Position numbers and translations under genes: made by a program. The notes under the pieces were generated by a model. That model worked only from the letters and a program-made list of their open reading frames with translations, had not been told where the DNA came from and ran no database searches. DNA of 18,173 bases, from the NCBI GenBank assembly GCA_043809265.1, contig JAZDDY010000139.1, positions 1 to 18,173 of the forward strand, read 5' to 3'. Origin of the DNA: JAPLVS01 sp043809265 (GTDB lineage Archaea; Iainarchaeota; Iainarchaeia; Iainarchaeales; DTGL01). Of the stretch, positions 12,930-18,173 are shown one piece after another; the first letter of the stretch is position 1; every line of letters begins with the position of its first letter.

Positions 12930-13964
12930 ATGGAAAATGAGACTGCAAAAGAAACCCAATCGAATGCAAACGAAATCCAGGCAAAAAGCTGCTGCTCCGA
13001 AAAGGAAGAAAACAAGGAAGGCAAAGGTTGCTGCTCTGGAAAAGAAGCAAATAAGGAAAACAAAAATAACAAAAATAACAATAAAACACCTGTAAAGCAG
13101 GGCATCCTGTACGGCTTAATGCCGCACGCAGGCTGCATCGCCTTTATCGCGGCATCGGTTCTTGGCGCCACAGCCGCGGTGGAATTGTTCAAGCCTTTGC
13201 TGATGAATGCGTGGTTTTTCTATGCGCTGATAGTGATGTCGTTCGTTTTCGCTACAATTTCATCCGCATTGTACCTGCGGAAAAACGGCATACTTTCAAG
13301 GGCAGGCGCGCTCAGGAAAAAAGGCTATCTTGCCACGATGTACGGCACTACAATAGGCATAAACCTGGCATTGTTCCTGCTTGTGTTCCCGATGCTTGCA
13401 AACTTAGACACAGGCGTCCTGGCAAACGCTCCGGCAACCGCCCAACTATCGGCCACGCCGGCTCCTGGAACCATAGCCGCGACTCCGGCAGCCCCTGCAT
13501 TTTCCACAATAAAACTGCAGGTTGAAATTCCCTGTTCTGGGCACGCGCCTTTGATTTCAGGCGAACTGAAAAAAATAGAAGGCGTTTCAGGGGTCAGGTT
13601 CGATTCGCCAAATTATTTTGAAGTGGCATTCGACCCTTTGAAAACCTCGGAGCAGAAAATTCTTGCACTGGAAGTGTTCCAGACGTATAAAGCAACAGTA
13701 GTGGAAAGGCCAGCAGCAATATCTGCAAGCTTAGCAGGAGGGGGAGCATTGGCACAAAATGCCCCCACCCCCTCCCCCCAACCGACGCAGAAAAGCGTTA
13801 GCACTGCGGCTTCTGGCTGTGGATGCGGGGGTTCAGGCGGAGGATGCGGCGGCAGCGGCGGCTCTTGCGGAGGATGCGGAGGAACCGCAAGCCAGGCAAC
13901 AGGCGGCACAACACAGGCATCAGGCAGCGTAACGCCTTCATGCCATGCAACCCAAGCGCCTTAA
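12930..13964 (+). CDS. Cys-rich membrane protein with HMA-like domain, putative copper-handling protein
   Basis: A 344-aa protein of unusual layout. A hydrophilic N-terminus has two CC pairs (C21/22, C34/35) in Lys/Glu/Asn-rich sequence. Three probable TM helices follow (about 58-84, with MPHAGCIAF; 94-116; 133-158), then an Ala/Pro/Thr linker. Residues about 192-260 look like a heavy-metal-associated domain (IKLQVEIPCSGHAPLISGEL, then KKIEGVSGV), where PCSGHA replaces MxCxxC and leaves one Cys plus His. The tail (295-318) is Cys/Gly-rich, with GCGCGG, GGGCGG and SCGGCGG, and C338 near the end. The 36-nt gap to copA suggests one operon. Metal capture or delivery to CopA is inferred. MerT-like or other metal-permease relatives are possible. 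I do not recognise the full-length family. Confidence 0.72.
   Translation: MENETAKETQSNANEIQAKSCCSEKEENKEGKGCCSGKEANKENKNNKNNNKTPVKQGILYGLMPHAGCIAFIAASVLGATAAVELFKPLLMNAWFFYALIVMSFVFATISSALYLRKNGILSRAGALRKKGYLATMYGTTIGINLALFLLVFPMLANLDTGVLANAPATAQLSATPAPGTIAATPAAPAFSTIKLQVEIPCSGHAPLISGELKKIEGVSGVRFDSPNYFEVAFDPLKTSEQKILALEVFQTYKATVVERPAAISASLAGGGALAQNAPTPSPQPTQKSVSTAASGCGCGGSGGGCGGSGGSCGGCGGTASQATGGTTQASGSVTPSCHATQAP
13737..13774 (+). other. G/C-tract inverted repeat inside the Cys-rich protein gene
   Basis: GGAGGGGG and CCCCCTCC (arms at 13737-13744 and 13767-13774) enclose a CATT/AATG pair, so the mRNA could fold into a strong imperfect hairpin. It lies in the linker before the Cys/Gly tail. 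Confidence 0.45.
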
Positions 13965-14000
13965 ATTATTTTCAGGTATCTTGTATAGGGGGCAAAACAG

Positions 14001-16172
14001 ATGGAAAGAGCAGACCTTATAGTTGAGGGAATGCATTGCGCTTCCTGCGCGGCAAACATCGAGAAAAATCTCGGGCGCACCAAAGGCGTCAGCCAGAGCA
14101 ATGTCAATTTTGCCGCTGGAAAAGCCTTTGTGGAATTCGATGAAAAACAGATACGGCTGCAGGGAATAATTGATGCAATCAACAAGCTCGGCTACAAGGC
14201 AAGGAAGGGATTCGACCTCGAAAGGGAAGAAAAGCTGAGGAAGGAAGAAATCGATTCCCTCAAAAAAACCCTGCTTTTCAGCGCTGCCCTAAGCATTCCT
14301 GTCTTCATTATTGGCATGTTCCTTATGGATTTCCCTTACCGCATTTGGATTCTCTTCATCCTTGCGACCCCGGTGCAGTTCATTGCAGGCCGCAGGTTCT
14401 ATGCCGGGGCATGGAGCTCGCTCAAGAACAGGGCTGCCTCGATGGATACACTGATTGCGCTCGGCACAAGCGCCGCATATTTTTACAGCCTGCTCGCGCT
14501 ATTCGGCACCGTGATGGAACAATATTTTGAAACCGCAGCTGTGCTGATAACCCTTGTGTTGCTCGGAAAATACCTTGAGGCGCTTGCAAAAGGCCGCACA
14601 AGCGAGGCGATAAGGAAGCTCATGGATTTGTCGCCGAAAACAGCGCTTGTGGAAAGGAAAGGCCGGGAAATGACCATTGCGGCCGCTGAAATCATTGAAG
14701 GCGATATTGTTGTAGTGAAACCTGGCTGGAAAATCCCCACAGACGGCATTGTCATTTCAGGAAACAGCGCTGTCGACGAAAGCATGCTCACAGGGGAAAG
14801 CATCCCGGTGGAAAAGGAAAAAGGCGGAAAGGTTTTTGCAGGCACAATCAACGGCCAGGGCTTTTTGAGGTTCAAAGCAACAAACACCGGCACCAGGACA
14901 GTTCTCGCGCGGATTATCCGCCTTGTGGAGGAAGCGCAGGGCTCAAAGGCTGAAATACAGCGGTTTGCGGACAGAGTAAGCGCTGTCTTTGTGCCTGCAA
15001 TCGTATTGATTGCAATCGCAACATTCCTGTTTTGGTTTTTGCTTTCAACAGAAAGCTTTTCCTTTGCGCTCTTGGCATCTGTTTCTGTGCTGGTCATCGC
15101 GTGCCCGTGCGCTTTGGGCCTTGCGACCCCGACAGCCATAATGGTCGGCACAGGCCTCGGTGCAGAAAAAGGCATCCTCATAAAGAACGCGGAAGCGCTC
15201 GAACTGAGCCACAAGGTGAACGCTGTTGTATTCGACAAAACCGGCACCCTGACAAAGGGAAAGCCGAAGCTCACTGACATTTTTTCTTCTTCAAAGGTTT
15301 CGGAAAAAGAATTGCTTTCGATTGCGGCTTCGCTTGAGAAAAACTCTGAGCACCCGCTGGCAGGCGCCGTAGTCGAGGGGGCCAAAGAGAAAAAGATTCC
15401 TTTCCAAAAAATACAATCTTTCAAAGCGGTGCCAGGGAAAGGCATCAAAGGCAAAATAAAGGGCAAAGAGTTCTTTTTTGGGAGCGCTTCTTTTGCAGGC
15501 AATGCTGCAAAGGCTGAAAAAATTGCCGAACGGATTTCAAGGCTTGAATCCGAAGGGAAAACAGTAATGCTTGTTTTTTCCAAAAAAGAAGTTTTGGGCG
15601 GAATCGCTGTCGCGGACACAATAAAGGAAACAAGCGCCGAAGCGGTTTCAAAATTGAGGGATATGGACCTTGAGCCATGGCTGATTACAGGGGACAACGA
15701 GCGCACAGCAAGGGCGATTGCGAAAAAGCTTGGCATCGAAAAGGTTTTCGCGAACGTGATGCCTGACAAGAAGCCTGAGTTCGTGAAAAAAATCCAGATG
15801 GAAGGCAAGGTTGTGGCAATGGTGGGCGACGGCATCAATGATGCGCCGGCCCTCGCACAGGCCGATATCGGCATTGCAATGTCTTCAGGCTCGGATGTTG
15901 CAATCGAGGCCGGCAGCATTGTTTTGATGAAAAGCGACCCTTTGGATGTGCCTGCGGCAATAATGCTTGGCAGGAAAACAATGTCCAAAATCCGGCAGAA
16001 CTTCTTTTGGGCGCTCGCATACAACACCATTGGCATCCCGATTGCAGCAGGGGCACTGTATTATTCTTTCGGCATCCTGCTTTCGCCCATGATTGCAGGA
16101 GCGGCAATGGCGCTGAGCAGCGTTTCTGTCGTGTCAAATTCGCTGCTGCTGAAAAAGGCAAAAATCCGCTAG
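14001..16172 (+). CDS. copA: Cu(I)-exporting P-type ATPase
   Basis: A 723-aa P1B-1-type ATPase that pumps Cu(I) (or Ag(I)) across the cytoplasmic membrane. It has one N-terminal metal-binding domain with GMHCASC (10-16), TGES in the actuator domain (264-267), the transmembrane CPC (368-370), phosphorylated D412 in DKTGT, SEHPL (449-453), TGDN (563-566) and GDGIND (609-614). YN (674-675) and MALSS (703-707) in the last TM helices are the Cu(I)-specific signatures, separating it from Zn/Cd pumps. Length and domain order are normal. ATG at 14001 is preceded by a G5 run at 13988-13992 that may act as ribosome site. It is downstream of, and probably co-transcribed with, the Cys-rich membrane protein. 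Confidence 0.96.
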   Translation: MERADLIVEGMHCASCAANIEKNLGRTKGVSQSNVNFAAGKAFVEFDEKQIRLQGIIDAINKLGYKARKGFDLEREEKLRKEEIDSLKKTLLFSAALSIPVFIIGMFLMDFPYRIWILFILATPVQFIAGRRFYAGAWSSLKNRAASMDTLIALGTSAAYFYSLLALFGTVMEQYFETAAVLITLVLLGKYLEALAKGRTSEAIRKLMDLSPKTALVERKGREMTIAAAEIIEGDIVVVKPGWKIPTDGIVISGNSAVDESMLTGESIPVEKEKGGKVFAGTINGQGFLRFKATNTGTRTVLARIIRLVEEAQGSKAEIQRFADRVSAVFVPAIVLIAIATFLFWFLLSTESFSFALLASVSVLVIACPCALGLATPTAIMVGTGLGAEKGILIKNAEALELSHKVNAVVFDKTGTLTKGKPKLTDIFSSSKVSEKELLSIAASLEKNSEHPLAGAVVEGAKEKKIPFQKIQSFKAVPGKGIKGKIKGKEFFFGSASFAGNAAKAEKIAERISRLESEGKTVMLVFSKKEVLGGIAVADTIKETSAEAVSKLRDMDLEPWLITGDNERTARAIAKKLGIEKVFANVMPDKKPEFVKKIQMEGKVVAMVGDGINDAPALAQADIGIAMSSGSDVAIEAGSIVLMKSDPLDVPAAIMLGRKTMSKIRQNFFWALAYNTIGIPIAAGALYYSFGILLSPMIAGAAMALSSVSVVSNSLLLKKAKIR

Positions 16173-16196
16173 GCCAATGCAAGGCGGCTGGGCTAT

Positions 16197-18002
16197 TCAG
16201 AAATAATACCATATCGTGCTGTATGCTTTCAGTTTTTCCTTATCTTTGGCCAGCCGTTTCAGGTAATCGTAAATCGGCACATCCGTGTAAAGGTAGTCTT
16301 CTGTGAGCGTGACCTTGGATTCCCAGGGATAAAACCTGTAAACCCTTTGCCCGCCAGCCAGAACCATTATCGGTTCGTGGTCCTGCCCTGCCCTCAAATG
16401 AGATTTTCCGAGCTTTGGGACATTGAATACAGGCTCGTCTGTCCTGACAATGCCCGGAAGGAACCTTGCCTCTTCCTTGCGCTCCTGTTCTATCCTTGCA
16501 ATCGGCACCCTGAAATCGACTGTTTCCTCTTTTCCCTTTGTGTTGAAGGTGTAATAAGGGTCGATGCCTGCAAGCTTCAATGCCTTCCTAAGGGCGCCGG
16601 TTTCGTATTTGAGGCTGTTGTAATAGGTGAAAACCTGCTGGTTGTAAACGCTTATGCCTGCCATCCTGAGTTTCCTTACCGCTTCAATCGAATCAGGGGT
16701 TATTTCAGAGGGATGCTGGAAATGCGTGACAATGCAGATTTCCCTTTTCCCAAACTCATGGTATTTGGAGAGTATCTTGACAAGCCCTTTGTCTATCCTG
16801 AATGGAAGTGTGACAGGAATCCTTGTGCCTATCCTTATCCTTTCAATGTGTTTTATCTTGGAAAGTTTTCCGATAAGACGGCCGATAAAGCGATTGTCCA
16901 ATGTGAGCGGGTCGCCGCCTGTGACAAGGACCTCCTTGATATGGGTGTTTTTCTTAAGCCACAATATGCCTTTTTTGATGTCTGCCTCGTTGATGCATGT
17001 TTCGCTTATGCCCTTTACCTCCCAGTTCCGCTGGCAGTAAACGCATATCTGGGGGCAGGAATCAAAGGGCTTGAGGATGACTATCTGCGGATACCTCCGC
17101 GTGATGGCTTTCACCGGGCTCGTGGATTTTTCGCCCATGAAATCCATGTCTATGCTCTGCCGCCTGTTCATGAACACGTTATGGCCATAAGTGGATGAAG
17201 GCAATACCTGTGCGCGGATCGAGCGGTCGGCTGCAATGCACCCTTTCTCGTTGAAAAGCGAGAGGTAATAAGGCGTTATCTGGAAGAGGATGTTATTTTT
17301 TTCTGCAAAAGCGATCCCCTTTGCCTCCTCCTTGTCCAGCTTCACAAGGGAGGACAGAGTGCTGTAATCCCTGATTATATGCTTGAGGTGCCAGAGGTAA
17401 TCCTGCCAGTCGCTTTCCTTTGCGCCAAAATGACGCAGGATTTTTTTCTTGAGCCTGTGCCTTTGCCCCAGCAATTTTTTGTCTGTGCCGCTCTTGTATC
17501 TTTTTAGGTATTTTTCCATTGTTTCGGCATACTCATCCAGTTTTTTTGACCTCAAGGCCGAGGCTTTGCTTTCGTCAGCCGGCAGTACGAAAATGTCCGC
17601 CGGCAGGCGTGATTTTTCGCCGATGCCGCGGAACAGGAAAATGAATTCGCAAAAGAAGCCCTCGCCTGCCTCGGAAATCGCTTCCTTTTCGTTTTTGGCA
17701 AGCCTGAAAAGGAGTCCAAGCGCCGAAAAACCGGCAAGTTTTTCGTTTTCTGTCCTGATGATGTTTTTCAGTATCCTTATGCATTCCTTTGCGTTGTTCC
17801 TCTCCACTATATGTGCGCTCGCTGTTTTTTTTCCGGAATAAATGTTGAAATAAGTCCTTTCAAGGCCGTTGAGGTAATCGAACAGCCTGTCCCTTGCGGC
17901 CTGCGGGTTTTTCGAACCGCGCAGAATTTTCCTTACCGCCCTGTTTTCCGCCCAAAGCTTGGACAGCAGTTGCTTTTTTGAAAGTGTGATAATTTTGTCC
18001 AT
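16197..18002 (-). CDS. KamA-family radical SAM protein (lysine 2,3-aminomutase-like)
   Basis: A 601-aa protein. The radical SAM core starts near residue 300 with RRYPQIVILKPFDSC and the 4Fe-4S motif C316-x3-C320-x2-C323 (CPQICVYC), followed by the SAM-binding GGDP (362-365) and conserved GTRIPVTLP, VTHFQHPSE and YNQQVF segments. VPKLGKS near 529-535 may hold the PLP lysine, by analogy with PGGGGK of KamA. About 290 N-terminal residues are extra relative to bacterial KamA (about 400-440 aa), as in the longer archaeal homologues such as MJ0634. No beta-lysine acetyltransferase (AblB) is adjacent, so the substrate is unknown. ATG at 18002 has a box A (18024-18033) at leaderless distance; a TTG at 18074 would extend it by 24 aa. 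Confidence 0.86.
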   Translation of the reverse strand: MDKIITLSKKQLLSKLWAENRAVRKILRGSKNPQAARDRLFDYLNGLERTYFNIYSGKKTASAHIVERNNAKECIRILKNIIRTENEKLAGFSALGLLFRLAKNEKEAISEAGEGFFCEFIFLFRGIGEKSRLPADIFVLPADESKASALRSKKLDEYAETMEKYLKRYKSGTDKKLLGQRHRLKKKILRHFGAKESDWQDYLWHLKHIIRDYSTLSSLVKLDKEEAKGIAFAEKNNILFQITPYYLSLFNEKGCIAADRSIRAQVLPSSTYGHNVFMNRRQSIDMDFMGEKSTSPVKAITRRYPQIVILKPFDSCPQICVYCQRNWEVKGISETCINEADIKKGILWLKKNTHIKEVLVTGGDPLTLDNRFIGRLIGKLSKIKHIERIRIGTRIPVTLPFRIDKGLVKILSKYHEFGKREICIVTHFQHPSEITPDSIEAVRKLRMAGISVYNQQVFTYYNSLKYETGALRKALKLAGIDPYYTFNTKGKEETVDFRVPIARIEQERKEEARFLPGIVRTDEPVFNVPKLGKSHLRAGQDHEPIMVLAGGQRVYRFYPWESKVTLTEDYLYTDVPIYDYLKRLAKDKEKLKAYSTIWYYF

Positions 18003-18023
18003 GAGGAAAATGGGCGCCCTTAT

Positions 18024-18033
18024 GTTTTTAAAC
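18024..18033 (-). promoter_or_regulatory. Box A promoter of the KamA-family gene
   Basis: On the - strand this reads GTTTAAAAAC, 22-31 nt before ATG 18002. This supports that start over the upstream TTG. Confidence 0.6.
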
Positions 18034-18110
18034 AATGCTGCTTCCAAGAAAAACTCGCAGTCGGCTTGCGTCAATATTAAAAATCGTTATCAGGATAAGA
18101 TTCCTTAAGC

Positions 18111-18120
18111 TTTATTTTTT
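18111..18120 (+). promoter_or_regulatory. Box A candidate for the gene starting at 18139
   Basis: TTTATTTTTT lies 19-28 nt before ATG 18139 and precedes a GGTGG ribosome site. Confidence 0.4.
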
Positions 18121-18138
18121 GTTTACCGGGGTGGTTTC

Positions 18139-18173
18139 ATGGCTTGTTTTGCTGTTCCATTGGGTTCTGCAAT
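18139..18173 (+). CDS. N-terminal fragment of an unknown, hydrophobic protein
   Basis: The first 11 codons (MACFAVPLGSA) of a gene that continues beyond the window. The ATG is supported by GGGGTGG (18128-18134) at ribosome-site distance and a T-rich box A upstream. The residues are all small or hydrophobic, which suggests a membrane segment, but the family cannot be identified from this length. Confidence 0.5.
   Translation, partial: MACFAVPLGSA

Noticed and set aside
14483..16036. A 517-codon open frame on the - strand, antisense to the copper ATPase
   Set aside because: It has no recognisable motifs and a Ser/Ala/Ile-rich composition expected from reading a G+C-biased gene backwards. The + strand copA has every catalytic motif.
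18003..18074. TTG start adding 24 residues to the KamA-family protein
   Set aside because: The box A at 18024-18033 lies inside it and is correctly spaced for ATG 18002, which also has the better codon.

Overview
The window reads as part of an archaeal chromosome, most likely from a small-genome (DPANN-like, perhaps Diapherotrites/Micrarchaeota-type) lineage. This placement is inferred from gene content and promoters, not from a marker gene. The evidence is: TATA-like box A elements (TTTTTAAA-type) about 20-35 nt upstream of many starts, implying mostly leaderless mRNAs; GGTG/GGTGG Shine-Dalgarno sites at other starts; frequent TTG/GTG starts; and families common in archaea (DUF4013, membrane-anchored winged-helix proteins, a long KamA-family radical SAM protein, AlaA-like aminotransferase, PRPP-dependent UPRT). 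Genes are tightly packed on both strands. I saw no rRNA, tRNA, CRISPR or transposase. No stretch longer than 300 nt lacks a gene.

Layout. 1-225: the AT-rich 3' end of an FkbM-type methyltransferase. 259-1561 (+): a TatD-family metallohydrolase and a one-TM coiled-coil protein. 1638-3169 (-): a probable two-gene operon of a degenerate ureohydrolase and a short RNase HII/HIII-type protein, joined by a GTGA start/stop overlap. 3234-3965 (+): uracil phosphoribosyltransferase. 3973-5960 (-): alanine-type aminotransferase followed by a DUF4013 membrane protein. 5961-6239: a non-coding stretch with two tandem, nearly identical hairpins. 6240-6410 (+): a 56-aa CxxC-x17-CxxC zinc ribbon. 6481-9402 (-): two DUF2207-type membrane paralogues, one complete and one lacking the extracytoplasmic domain. 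9453-10742 (-): a divergent PurD-like ATP-grasp protein. 10919-12292 (+): pyruvate kinase.

12301-16172 is the most interesting part, a predicted copper locus. A membrane-anchored winged-helix protein with a Cys/Met/His-containing outer loop (-) faces a three-TM, Cys-rich protein with an HMA-like domain and a full Cu(I) P-type ATPase (+). The divergent intergenic region carries an 11-bp perfect direct repeat two helical turns apart, a good operator candidate. I infer a self-contained copper sensing, chelation and export module. 16197-18002 (-) is an orphan KamA-family radical SAM protein. A new + strand gene begins at 18139 and runs off the end.

Other oddities include metal-ligand loss in the ureohydrolase, missing PurD signature motifs in the ATP-grasp protein, the mixed and C-terminally short RNase H with a 23-nt direct repeat at its 3' end, and a variant substrate/K+-site motif in pyruvate kinase.
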